Shown: in pieces, positions 25,544-33,456 of the stretch
Numbering within the stretch: the stretch's first letter is position 1
Layout: every line of letters begins with the position of its first letter
Assembly (NCBI RefSeq): GCF_003846175.1
Contig: NZ_ML123054.1
Coordinates: 45,855-109,854, forward strand
Origin: Streptomyces sp. ADI95-17
Lineage (GTDB): Bacteria; Actinomycetota; Actinomycetes; Streptomycetales; Streptomycetaceae
DNA length: 64,000 nt
Direction: 5' to 3'
Made by a program: the position numbers and the translations under genes
Notes under the pieces: generated by a model
Seen by the model: only the letters and a program-made list of their open reading frames with translations
Told to the model about the DNA's origin: nothing
Database searches by the model: none

Positions 25544-27934
25544 GTGGCCGCGCAGGATGCCGCTGTCGATTCGTTGCGGGACCGGGAAATCGGTGTCGAG
25601 CAGGAACATCTCGACCGTGTTTATCACCGCCTTGAGGAGAAGATCCACGAGGCGGAATTTCTCATGAATGACGCCGTCAAGCGCGGCCAGGTGGGTACCC
25701 CGGGGGCGCTCGCCGAGCGCGACGCCCAGGTGTTCCGGGCCGGAATCCACCTCAACCGGCTGAACAGCGAGTTCGAGGACTTCCTCTTCGGGAGGATCGA
25801 CCTGCTGCTCGGCAAGGACGGCGTACGCGGCCCGGACGGCGCGTACACCTCCGTCGAACCGGCCGAGGACGCGGTACGCGACGACAGTTCGGCCGAGATC
25901 GCGGAGACGCTGCACATCGGCCGGATCGGGGTCCTCGACTCCGACTACGCGCCGCTGGTCATCGACTGGCGCGCGCCGGCTGCCGCACCGTTCTACCGGT
26001 CGACGCCGAAGGAACCCGGCAGGGTCGTGCGCCGCCGGGTCATCCGCTCCAAGGGCCGCAAGGTACTCGGGGTCGAGGACGACCTGATGCGCCCCGAGCT
26101 GACCGCGTACCTGGACGGCGCCGAGCTGCCGGTGATCGGGGACGGCGCCCTGATGGCTGCGCTCGGCCAGGCCCGCAGCCACACCATGCGGGACATCGTC
26201 TCCTCCATCCAGGCCGAACAGGACCTGGTGATCCGCGCCCCCGCCGCCTCGGTCACCGAGGTCTCCGGCGGCCCCGGCACCGGCAAGACGGCCGTCGCCC
26301 TGCACCGCGCCGCGTACCTCCTCTACCAGGACCGGCGGCGTTACGCGGGCGGCATCCTCGTCGTATCGCCGACCCCGCTCCTGGTCGCGTACACCGAAGG
26401 CGTGCTGCCCTCGCTGGGCGAGGAGGGGCAGGTCGCGATCCGTGCCGTCGGCTCGCTCTCCGACGAGGCGGCCGGCGTCGAGGGCGCCACCACCTACGAC
26501 GACCCCGCCGTCGCCCGGATCAAGGGCTCCTCGCGGATGCTCCAGGTGCTGCGCAAGGCGTCCCGGGGCGCACTGGAACAGCCCGGTACGTCCCGCAGGG
26601 CGGCGGCGGACCGGGACGGCCAGCTGTCCTTCGGCGACGAGGACGCGGAAACCGACGCCGCCCCGGCCACCCCCACCCGGCTGCGGGTCGTCGCGTTCGG
26701 CGCCCGCGTCGAGCTGAACGCCGACGAACTCCACCGCATCCGGCAGTCCGTCCTCGGCGGCACCGCACCGGTCAACCTGCTGCGCCCGCGCGCCCGCAGG
26801 CTGCTGCTGGACGCCCTGTGGAACAAGTCCTCGGGCCGGGGCCGCTACACCGACCCGGAACTCGCCGCCGAGCTGCGCTCCTCCTTCGACGAGGACGTCT
26901 CCACCGAGACGGACTTCCTCGACTTCCTGAACGCCTGGTGGCCCGAGCTGACCCCGCGCGGGGTGCTCGCGGCGATGGCCGACGAGAAGCGGCTCGGCCG
27001 CTGGGCCCGCCGGGTCCTCAACCAGGGCGAGGTGCGCCGTTTCGCCCGCTCCCTGAAGCGGCTCGACAGCGCGGGGAACGGGCCGCTGTCCGTGCACGAC
27101 GTGGCCATCCTCGACGAGCTCCACACGCTGCTGGGCACCCCGCACCGGCCGAAGAAGAAGCGCGAACTCGACCCGCTGGACCAGCTCTCCGGGCTGGAGG
27201 AGCTGATGCCGCAGCGCGAGGAGACCCAGCGCGAGCGCGCCGAGCGGCTGGCGGCGGAGCGCACGGAGTACGCGCACGTCATCGTCGACGAGGCGCAGGA
27301 CCTGACGCCCATGCAGTGGCGGATGGTCGGCCGCCGCGGCAGGCACGCCACCTGGACGATCGTCGGCGACCCGGCGCAGTCCTCCTGGTCCGACCCGGAC
27401 GAGGCCGCCCGCGCGCGCGACGAGGCGCTCGGCAACCGGCCGCGCCGCCGCTTCACCCTCACGGTCAACTACCGCAACCCGGCGGAGATCGCCGAGCTGG
27501 CCGCCAAGGTCCTGGCGCTGGCGATGCCCGGAATGGAGTCACCGGCCGCGGTCCGCTCCACCGGAGTGAAGCCGCGCTTCGAGACCGTACGGGACGGCGA
27601 TCTGGCCGCCTCGGTGCGCGAGGAGGCGCGGCGGCTGCTCGCCGAGGTCGACGGCACGGTGGGCGTGGTCGTCGCGATGAACCGCCGGGCACAGGCCCGC
27701 GGCTGGCTCGCCGAGCTGGGCGAGCGGGTGGTGGCGCTGGGCAGCCTGGAGGCGAAGGGCCTGGAGTACGACGCCACGGTGGTCGTCTCGCCCGCGGAGA
27801 TCGCGGACGAGTCCCCGGCGGGCCTGCGGGTGCTGTACGTGGCGTTGACGCGTGCGACGCAGCAGCTCACGGTGGTGTCGGGGGAGCGGGACCTGCCGGA
27901 CGAGGACGGAGTCCCGGACCTGCTGAGGGACTGA
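25544..27934 (+). CDS. HelD/HelR-type UvrD-like helicase, RNA polymerase recycling factor
   Basis: This 796-residue superfamily-1 ATPase starts with a coiled region (LDRVYHRLEEK). It has Walker A SGGPGTGKTAVALHR near residue 242, the DEAQD Walker B, and the C-terminal motif VALTRATQQL. HelD proteins pull stalled RNA polymerase off DNA, and the Streptomyces member HelR gives rifamycin tolerance. I saw no rifamycin-associated palindrome upstream, so an inducible HelR role is unproven. GTG 25544 is preceded by AGAAGGGGG. In S. coelicolor the gene at this place lies next to a small RNA and the malic enzyme, as I recall. Confidence 0.88.
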   Translation: MAAQDAAVDSLRDREIGVEQEHLDRVYHRLEEKIHEAEFLMNDAVKRGQVGTPGALAERDAQVFRAGIHLNRLNSEFEDFLFGRIDLLLGKDGVRGPDGAYTSVEPAEDAVRDDSSAEIAETLHIGRIGVLDSDYAPLVIDWRAPAAAPFYRSTPKEPGRVVRRRVIRSKGRKVLGVEDDLMRPELTAYLDGAELPVIGDGALMAALGQARSHTMRDIVSSIQAEQDLVIRAPAASVTEVSGGPGTGKTAVALHRAAYLLYQDRRRYAGGILVVSPTPLLVAYTEGVLPSLGEEGQVAIRAVGSLSDEAAGVEGATTYDDPAVARIKGSSRMLQVLRKASRGALEQPGTSRRAAADRDGQLSFGDEDAETDAAPATPTRLRVVAFGARVELNADELHRIRQSVLGGTAPVNLLRPRARRLLLDALWNKSSGRGRYTDPELAAELRSSFDEDVSTETDFLDFLNAWWPELTPRGVLAAMADEKRLGRWARRVLNQGEVRRFARSLKRLDSAGNGPLSVHDVAILDELHTLLGTPHRPKKKRELDPLDQLSGLEELMPQREETQRERAERLAAERTEYAHVIVDEAQDLTPMQWRMVGRRGRHATWTIVGDPAQSSWSDPDEAARARDEALGNRPRRRFTLTVNYRNPAEIAELAAKVLALAMPGMESPAAVRSTGVKPRFETVRDGDLAASVREEARRLLAEVDGTVGVVVAMNRRAQARGWLAELGERVVALGSLEAKGLEYDATVVVSPAEIADESPAGLRVLYVALTRATQQLTVVSGERDLPDEDGVPDLLRD

Positions 27935-27999
27935 TCGCCTGTTTTTCGGGTCAACCTGTGCTGTGGGGAATCACTTCTTCGGGGTCTTTGTTAGCCTGG

Positions 28000-28145
28000 T
28001 GTCGGCACCGGCTCGATCCAAGCCCCCGGGCCCAACCTTCGTCGCTACGAGCGACCACTTGCCGCGAGGCGAGCATGGCGGGTCGGTGCCGCTTGACCCA
28101 GAAGACAGACCCGCGTCACCTCCAGGTGGCGCGGGTCTGTTCTTG
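28000..28145 (+). ncRNA. Probable structured small RNA (scr2952-like position)
   Basis: The region folds as a closed unit. CGGCACCG (28003-28010) pairs with CGGTGCCG (28084-28091), and inside it GTCGCT (28041-28046) pairs with AGCGAC (28050-28055). A very strong intrinsic terminator follows. A TAGCCT (-10 like) sits at 27992-27997, so transcription could start near 28003. It is intergenic and on the plus strand. I recall a small RNA named scr2952 at this location in S. coelicolor; that name is from memory. Ends are estimates. Confidence 0.55.
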
Positions 28146-28148
28146 TTT
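28105..28148 (+). terminator. Intrinsic terminator of the small RNA
   Basis: A 15-16-base-pair stem (28105-28120 with 28125-28140) around a TCCA loop is followed by TCTTGTTT. This is among the clearest intrinsic terminators in the window. Confidence 0.85.
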
Positions 28149-28191
28149 CCGGAGTCTGTTCTTGTTTTCGGGAGTCGGCTCCCGCTTCCGG

Positions 28192-28221
28192 CCCGTCCGG
28201 ATCGCAGCTGATCCGGACGGG
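28192..28221. promoter_or_regulatory. Perfect 12-base-pair hairpin upstream of the malic enzyme gene
   Basis: CCCGTCCGGATC (28192-28203) and GATCCGGACGGG (28210-28221) are exact inverted repeats around GCAGCT. A smaller GGGCTTC/GAAGCCC hairpin follows at 28231-28248. With no T tract it may be an RNA leader element or a protein-binding site rather than a terminator. Confidence 0.5.
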
Positions 28222-28394
28222 GCCGGCCCGGGGCTTCCGCCGAAGCCCTCATATCTCGTATGGTGGAAATTACTTTCCGAAGAGTGGCAGTCATTACCGG
28301 CTACCGGCCAGTAGGTGCGACGATCGGGAAGCGTGTCCGAGGCGAGCGCCCCGGTCGCGCGGCAAAGAAGCTAAGGAAAGCGAAGGACTCGGCC

Positions 28395-29831
28395 ATGGCA
28401 ACGGCGCCCAGCGTCTCGTACTCGATGACGGTCAGGCTGGAGGTGCCCGCGAGCGGCACAGCGGTCTCCCAGCTCACCACGGCCGTGGAGTCCTCCGGCG
28501 GTTCGGTCACCGGCCTCGACGTGACCGCCTCCGGTCACGAGAAGCTCCGGATCGACGTCACCATCGCGGCCACCTCCACCTCGCACGCCGACGAGATCGT
28601 CGAGGGTCTGCGCGGCATCGAGGGCGTCGTCCTCGGCAAGGTCTCCGACCGTACGTTCCTGATGCACCTCGGCGGCAAGATCGAGATGGCGTCCAAGCAC
28701 CCCATCCGCAACCGTGACGACCTCTCGATGATCTACACGCCGGGCGTGGCCCGGGTCTGCATGGCGATCGCCGAGAACCCCGAGGACGCCCGCCGCCTCA
28801 CCATCAAGCGCAACACCGTTGCGGTCGTGACCGACGGCTCCGCCGTGCTCGGCCTCGGCAACATCGGCCCGATGGCCGCCATGCCGGTCATGGAGGGCAA
28901 GGCGGCCCTCTTCAAGCGGTTCGCCGACATCGATGCCTGGCCGATCTGCCTGGACACCCAGGACACCGACGCCATCGTCGAGATCGTCAAGGCGATCGCC
29001 CCCGGCTTCGCGGGCATCAACCTGGAGGACATCTCCGCCCCCCGCTGCTTCGAGATCGAGGCGCGGCTGCGCGAGGCCCTGGACATCCCGGTCTTCCACG
29101 ACGACCAGCACGGCACCGCGATCGTCGTGCTGGCCGCGCTGACCAACGCGCTTCGCGTGGTGGGCAAGGGGATCGGGGACGTACGCGTCGTCATGTCCGG
29201 CGCCGGAGCGGCCGGTACGGCCATCCTGAAGCTCCTCATCGCCGCGGGCGTCAAGCACGCCGTCGTCGCCGACATCCACGGTGTGGTGCACGCCGGCCGC
29301 GAGGACCTCGTCTCCGCCGACGCCGACTCGCCGCTGCGCTGGATCGCCGACAACACCAACCCGGAGTCCGTCACCGGCACCCTCAAGCAGGCGGTCGTGG
29401 GCGCCGACGTCTTCATCGGCGTCTCCGCCCCGAACGTGCTGGACGGCGACGACGTCGCGGCCATGGCCGAGGGCGCGATCGTGTTCGCGCTCGCGAACCC
29501 GGACCCCGAGGTCGACCCGGCAATCGCTCGCCAGACGGCGGCAGTTGTCGCCACCGGGCGCTCCGACTTCCCGAACCAGATCAACAACGTGCTGGTCTTC
29601 CCGGGTGTCTTCCGCGGCCTGCTGGACGCCCAGTCCCGCACCGTCAACACGGAGATGATGCTCGCCGCGGCGGGCGCCCTCGCCGACGTGGTCGCCGAGG
29701 ACGAACTGAACGCGAACTACATCATCCCGTCGGTCTTCAACGACCGGGTCGCGGGCGCGGTCGCCGGCGCCGTCCGGGACGCCGCGAGGGCGGCCGCCGG
29801 TACCGGCCCGGTCCCGGGCGAGCTCGGCTGA
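28395..29831 (+). CDS. Malic enzyme with N-terminal ACT domain
   Basis: This 478-residue enzyme decarboxylates malate to pyruvate with NAD(P)+. Residues about 8-85 form an ACT-type ligand-binding domain, so activity is probably controlled by a small molecule. The catalytic core has SMIYTPGVARVC, GKAALFKRFADIDAWPICLD, the metal site HDDQHGTAIV and the dinucleotide fold VVMSGAGAAGTA. In S. coelicolor the gene at this place encodes the NAD-linked form, as I recall. ATG 28395 has GAAGGA upstream. An earlier in-frame ATG at 28260 lies in hairpin-rich leader sequence and was rejected. Confidence 0.93.
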   Translation: MATAPSVSYSMTVRLEVPASGTAVSQLTTAVESSGGSVTGLDVTASGHEKLRIDVTIAATSTSHADEIVEGLRGIEGVVLGKVSDRTFLMHLGGKIEMASKHPIRNRDDLSMIYTPGVARVCMAIAENPEDARRLTIKRNTVAVVTDGSAVLGLGNIGPMAAMPVMEGKAALFKRFADIDAWPICLDTQDTDAIVEIVKAIAPGFAGINLEDISAPRCFEIEARLREALDIPVFHDDQHGTAIVVLAALTNALRVVGKGIGDVRVVMSGAGAAGTAILKLLIAAGVKHAVVADIHGVVHAGREDLVSADADSPLRWIADNTNPESVTGTLKQAVVGADVFIGVSAPNVLDGDDVAAMAEGAIVFALANPDPEVDPAIARQTAAVVATGRSDFPNQINNVLVFPGVFRGLLDAQSRTVNTEMMLAAAGALADVVAEDELNANYIIPSVFNDRVAGAVAGAVRDAARAAAGTGPVPGELG

Positions 29832-30233
29832 CCCGGATCCTCCGGTACGACCCGGCGCGGCCCCGCAGACGCCGGCCGCGCCCGCGGCGCCCCACCCCGG
29901 TCCGGCTCACGTCGGCCCGGCCTACGGCGCGTCGCGGGTCGCGGCGCCCCAAACGCCCCTTTAGGGTGGGCGGGCGGCGCGTCCCGCCGAGCCCCGCATT
30001 CGCTGCGGAACGCTTTCGGGGAGTCGACGGAACGTCACCACGAAGAGGCCGTGGCGCTTTTCGTGTGACTCCGGAGGGTGCCGGATTGGCGTTACCGCCG
30101 CAGGTGGGGGCAGGATGCGTAATCGGGCGCGAGGGTCTGACGACAGACCCGGGTCCGGGGACTGTCCGAGGGCCCTGGCAGCATCGGCTTCGATCTCACG
30201 CCTCACAGGCAAGAAGAACACGGGAGTAACAAC
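29832..30233. other. Intergenic region upstream of hupA
   Basis: These 402 bases contain no convincing gene. A possible promoter, TTGGCG (30086-30091) and CAGGAT (30111-30116) with a 19-base spacer, would give a leader of about 110 bases for hupA. The first 150 bases are very GC-rich with several short inverted repeats and may terminate the malic enzyme transcript. Confidence 0.45.
30086..30116 (+). promoter_or_regulatory. Possible housekeeping-type promoter of hupA
   Basis: TTGGCG and CAGGAT are separated by 19 bases, slightly longer than ideal. Both resemble Streptomyces HrdB-type hexamers. The position is about 115 bases before the hupA start codon. Confidence 0.3.
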
Positions 30234-30515
30234 ATGAACCGCAGTGAGCTGGTGGCCGCCCTGGCCGACCGCGCCGAGGTGACTCGCAAGGACGCCGACG
30301 CCGTTCTGGCCGCCCTCGCCGAGACCGTCGGTGAGATCGTCGCCAAGGGCGACGAGAAGGTCACCATTCCCGGCTTCCTGACCTTCGAGCGCACCCACCG
30401 TGCCGCTCGCACCGCTCGTAACCCGCAGACCGGCGACCCGATCAACATCCCGGCCGGCTACAGCGTGAAGGTCTCCGCGGGCTCCAAGCTCAAGGAAGCC
30501 GCCAAGGGCAAGTAA
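30234..30515 (+). CDS. hupA: HU-family DNA-binding protein HupA
   Basis: This 93-residue nucleoid protein binds and bends DNA as a dimer. It shows MNRSELVAALADRAEVTRKDADAVL in two adjacent helices, the core VTIPGFLTFERTHRAARTARNPQTG, and the DNA arm that ends NIPAGYSVKVSAGSKLKEA. It lacks the long Lys-rich tail of the second Streptomyces HU (HupS), so it is the short, HupA type. ATG 30234 is preceded by GGGAG. Confidence 0.96.
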   Translation: MNRSELVAALADRAEVTRKDADAVLAALAETVGEIVAKGDEKVTIPGFLTFERTHRAARTARNPQTGDPINIPAGYSVKVSAGSKLKEAAKGK

Positions 30516-30530
30516 GCCCCACAGGCGCGA

Positions 30531-30567
30531 CGAAGGGCGGTCACCCCACCAGGGTGACCGCCCTTCG
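30531..30567. terminator. Bidirectional terminator between hupA and murA
   Basis: CGAAGGGCGGTCACCC (30531-30546) pairs perfectly with GGGTGACCGCCCTTCG (30552-30567) around CACCA. It lies between convergent genes. Confidence 0.88.
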
Positions 30568-30742
30568 GTGTACCGGCCCGAGAGGCCCCGTTCTGGGCCT
30601 CTGCGGCCCGGTATCGAGCCCCCGGGCCCCGGCCGGAGGGGAAACCGGGGGGAAACCGGCGGGGAACAGGGGGGCCGGAAACGAGGAACGGGGGCCGGGG
30701 CAGTGCCCCGAACCCCCGTCAGCAGCCTTCCGGCGCGCGGTC

Positions 30743-32083
30743 TCAGACCAGCGCCCCGCCGGGCAGCTCGACCTTCGCGCCCAGCTTCTCCAGCTTGTCC
30801 ATGAAGTTCTCGTAGCCGCGGTTGATCAGGTCGATGCCGTGCACCCGCGAGGTGCCCTGCGCCGCCAGTGCGGCGATCAGGTACGAGAACCCGCCGCGCA
30901 GGTCCGGGATGACCAGGTCCGCGCCCTGCAGCCGGGTCGGCCCGGACACGACCGCCGAGTGCAGGAAGTTGCGCTGGCCGAAGCGGCAGTCGGAGCCGCC
31001 CAGGCACTCGCGGTAGAGCTGGATGTGCGCGCCCATCTGGTTGAGCGCGGAGGTGAAGCCGAGCCGGGACTCGTACACCGTCTCGTGGACGATGGACAGG
31101 CCCGTGGCCTGCGTCAGGGCCACCACCAGCGGCTGCTGCCAGTCGGTCTGGAAGCCGGGGTGCACGTCCGTCTCCAGGGCGATGGCGTTCAGCGCGCCGC
31201 CCGGGTGCCAGAAGCGGATGCCCTCGTCGTCGATCTCGAAGGCGCCGCCGACCCGGCGGAAGGTGTTGAGGAACGTCATCATCGAGCGCTGCTGTGCGCC
31301 CCGTACGTAGATGTTGCCCTCGGTGGCCAGCGCCGCGGACGCCCAGGAGGCCGCCTCCAGGCGGTCCGGGATGGCCCGGTGGGTGTAACCGTCCAGCCGG
31401 TCGACACCGGTGATCCGGATCGTCCGGTCGGTGTCCATCGAGATGATCGCGCCCATCTTCTGCAGTACGCAGATGAGGTCCTCGATCTCCGGCTCGACGG
31501 CCGCGTTGGACAGCTCGGTGACGCCCTCGGCGAGCACCGCAGTCAGCAGCACCTGCTCGGTGGAGCCCACCGACGGGTAAGGCAGCCGGATCTTCGTGCC
31601 GCGCAGCCGCTGCGGGGCCTCCAGGTACTGCCCGTCCGCCCGCTTCTCGATGGTCGCGCCGAACTGCCGCAGCACGTCGAAGTGGAAGTCGATCGGCCGG
31701 CCGCCGATGTCGCAGCCGCCGAGCCCGGGGATGAACGCGTGGCCGAGCCGGTGCAGCAGCGGGCCGCAGAACAGGATCGGGATGCGCGAGGAGCCCGCGT
31801 GGGCGTCGATGTCGGCGACGTTGGCGCTCTCCACATGGGTCGGGTCCAGGATCAGCTCACCCGGTTCGTCACCGGGCCGGACCGTCACGCCGTGCAGCTG
31901 GAGCAGCCCCCGGACCACCCGCACGTCGCGGATGTCGGGCACGTTGCGCAGCCGGCTGGGCCCGCTGCCGAGCAGCGCGGCGACCATCGCCTTCGGCACC
32001 AGGTTCTTGGCGCCTCTGACGCGGATCTCGCCCTCCAGCGGGGTTCCGCCGTGGACAAGCAGGACATCGTCTGTGCCGGTCAT
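30743..32083 (-). CDS. murA: UDP-N-acetylglucosamine 1-carboxyvinyltransferase MurA
   Basis: MurA makes the first committed step of peptidoglycan synthesis: it joins enolpyruvate from PEP to UDP-GlcNAc. The 446-residue protein has the two-domain EPSP-synthase fold, with GGTPLEGEIRVRGAKN at the start and GGCDIGGRPIDFH carrying the active-site cysteine near residue 124, the target of fosfomycin. Some bacteria have Asp there; here it is Cys, so fosfomycin sensitivity at the target is expected. Start MTGTDDVLL at 32083 fits the family length. Confidence 0.96.
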   Translation of the reverse strand: MTGTDDVLLVHGGTPLEGEIRVRGAKNLVPKAMVAALLGSGPSRLRNVPDIRDVRVVRGLLQLHGVTVRPGDEPGELILDPTHVESANVADIDAHAGSSRIPILFCGPLLHRLGHAFIPGLGGCDIGGRPIDFHFDVLRQFGATIEKRADGQYLEAPQRLRGTKIRLPYPSVGSTEQVLLTAVLAEGVTELSNAAVEPEIEDLICVLQKMGAIISMDTDRTIRITGVDRLDGYTHRAIPDRLEAASWASAALATEGNIYVRGAQQRSMMTFLNTFRRVGGAFEIDDEGIRFWHPGGALNAIALETDVHPGFQTDWQQPLVVALTQATGLSIVHETVYESRLGFTSALNQMGAHIQLYRECLGGSDCRFGQRNFLHSAVVSGPTRLQGADLVIPDLRGGFSYLIAALAAQGTSRVHGIDLINRGYENFMDKLEKLGAKVELPGGALV

Positions 32084-32359
32084 GAATCTCGCGTTCCGGA
32101 GTGGTCGGGCAGGGGGCCAAACGAAAGAGTAATGGCCGACTACCCCCATTCCGTAAGAGAACCGGGGGTGTACGAACGTCATGAATCCGCCACAACACGC
32201 TCTGCTTCCCCGGTCTTGCGGAGGGTTACCGTCCGCAAGGCCCTCCGGATCGCGCGCTCCCCGTGCATCCGTGCGCCCTGAGCTGCGCTCCGGCCCGGCC
32301 GGTGACCGGGCGGCCCACTTGGTCCCCGCGGCGGGCGAAGATGCGGGATCATTTCTGCC

Positions 32360-32920
32360 ATGACCGAGGTGTCCTCGCTCACAGGGCGACTGCTCGTGGC
32401 CACACCCGCGCTCGCGGACCCGAATTTCGACCGCGCGGTGGTGCTCCTCCTCGACCACGACGAGGAGGGCTCACTCGGCGTGGTCCTGAACCGCCCGACC
32501 CCGGTCGGCGTCGGTGACATCCTCACGTCCTGGGCCGGCCTGACCGGTGAGCCGGACGTGGTGTTCCAGGGCGGTCCGGTCTCGCTCGACTCGGCGCTCG
32601 GTGTGGCCGTGATCCCTGGCGACGAGGGTCCGCTCGGCTGGCGCCGGGTGTACGGGGCGATCGGCCTGGTGGACCTGGAGGCGCCGCCGGAGCTGCTGGC
32701 CGCGGCGCTCGGCTCGCTGCGGATCTTCGCCGGGTACGCGGGCTGGGGCCCCGGACAGCTGGAGACCGAACTGACCGAGGGCGCCTGGTACGTCGTGGAG
32801 TCCGAACCCGGGGACGTCTCCTCCCCGCGCCCGGAGCACCTCTGGCGCGCGGTCCTGCGTCGTCAGCGCAGCGAACTGGCGATGATCGCCACGTATCCGG
32901 ACGACCCTTCGCTGAACTGA
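32360..32920 (+). CDS. YqgE/AlgH family protein
   Basis: This 186-residue protein of the DUF179 family has the opening SLTGRLLVATPALADPNFDRAVVLLLDHD and GSLGVVLNRPT, both diagnostic. The function of the family is poorly defined. It is divergent from murA, with about 275 bases between starts. ATG 32360. Confidence 0.92.
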   Translation: MTEVSSLTGRLLVATPALADPNFDRAVVLLLDHDEEGSLGVVLNRPTPVGVGDILTSWAGLTGEPDVVFQGGPVSLDSALGVAVIPGDEGPLGWRRVYGAIGLVDLEAPPELLAAALGSLRIFAGYAGWGPGQLETELTEGAWYVVESEPGDVSSPRPEHLWRAVLRRQRSELAMIATYPDDPSLN

Positions 32921-32950
32921 AGCTCCGGACGGTCGGTACCCTTGGCGGTT

Positions 32951-33244
32951 ATGAGCACTCTTGAGCCCGAGCGCGGGGCAGGTACGGGCACCCTCGTAGA
33001 GCCGACCCCGCAGGTGTCGAACGGCGACGGCGACCACGAGCGCTACGCCCATTACGTCCAGAAGGACAAGATCATGGCGAGTGCCCTGGAGGGCACCCCC
33101 GTGGTCGCGCTGTGCGGGAAGGTCTGGGTGCCGGGGCGCGACCCCAAGAAGTACCCGGTCTGTCCCATGTGCAAGGAGATCTACGAGTCCATGGGCGCCG
33201 GTGGCGACAAGGACAAGGGCAAGGGCGGCAAGGACAAGAAGTAG
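32951..33244 (+). CDS. DUF3039 domain protein with zinc-binding cysteines
   Basis: This protein of about 97 residues has the block HERYAHYVQKDKIMASALEG, then Cys in ALCGKVW and CPMC, which together could bind one zinc. The tail is Lys/Gly-rich. It follows yqgE, as in S. coelicolor as I recall. ATG 32951 was chosen; an in-frame TTG lies nine bases upstream. Function is unknown. Confidence 0.85.
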   Translation: MSTLEPERGAGTGTLVEPTPQVSNGDGDHERYAHYVQKDKIMASALEGTPVVALCGKVWVPGRDPKKYPVCPMCKEIYESMGAGGDKDKGKGGKDKK

Positions 33245-33272
33245 TCCGGAAGCCGTCCGGCGACATTGCTTC

Positions 33273-33315
33273 GGGCCCCCGGGGCGCGCTCAACGCGCGC
33301 CCCGGGGGCCCTTCG
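33273..33315 (+). terminator. Intrinsic terminator after the DUF3039 gene
   Basis: A perfect 17-base-pair stem (33273-33289 with 33295-33311) around TCAAC is followed by TTCG. It isolates the sugar operon downstream. Confidence 0.75.
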
Positions 33316-33345
33316 CGTCGCACGGACTGCTTCGCCGGGTCACAG

Positions 33346-33361
33346 AGTGGTAGAGACCACT
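33346..33361. promoter_or_regulatory. Predicted DasR operator (dre site)
   Basis: AGTGGTAGAGACCACT matches 13 of 16 positions of the dre consensus ACTGGTCTAGACCACT, and its six-base arms AGTGGT/ACCACT are perfectly palindromic. DasR is the GntR-type regulator of chitin and N-acetylglucosamine use in Streptomyces. The site lies about 95 bases before an ABC transporter operon that ends in a hexosaminidase, which is the expected target type. Confidence 0.75.
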
Positions 33362-33416
33362 TGTCGGCGTCTGCGTGCGCACCTACTCTCCTGCCAGTTG
33401 TGCAGTACGAAACGCC

Positions 33417-33435
33417 CGTTGCGTATGTTGCAACG
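33417..33435. promoter_or_regulatory. Second inverted repeat upstream of the sugar operon
   Basis: CGTTGC (33417-33422) and GCAACG (33430-33435) flank a seven-base spacer, and GTTGCAAC inside it is itself a palindrome. The site lies between the dre element and the ribosome-binding site of the binding-protein gene. It could be an operator for a second, pathway-specific repressor. Confidence 0.4.
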
Positions 33436-33456
33436 CCAACCGGTAGGGGTTCCCGG

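Larger units (their letters stand above)
27935..28394. other. Long intergenic region between the helicase and malic enzyme genes
   Basis: These 460 bases hold a probable small RNA (about 28000-28145) with its terminator. Two more hairpins follow: a perfect 12-base-pair stem at 28192-28203/28210-28221 and a GGGCTTC/GAAGCCC stem at 28231-28248. The leader of the malic enzyme gene comes last. No protein-coding gene is convincing here. Confidence 0.7.

Noticed and set aside
25490..27346. 618-residue minus-strand ORF opposite the helicase gene
   Set aside because: Shadow ORF; the plus-strand frame carries helicase motifs in order.
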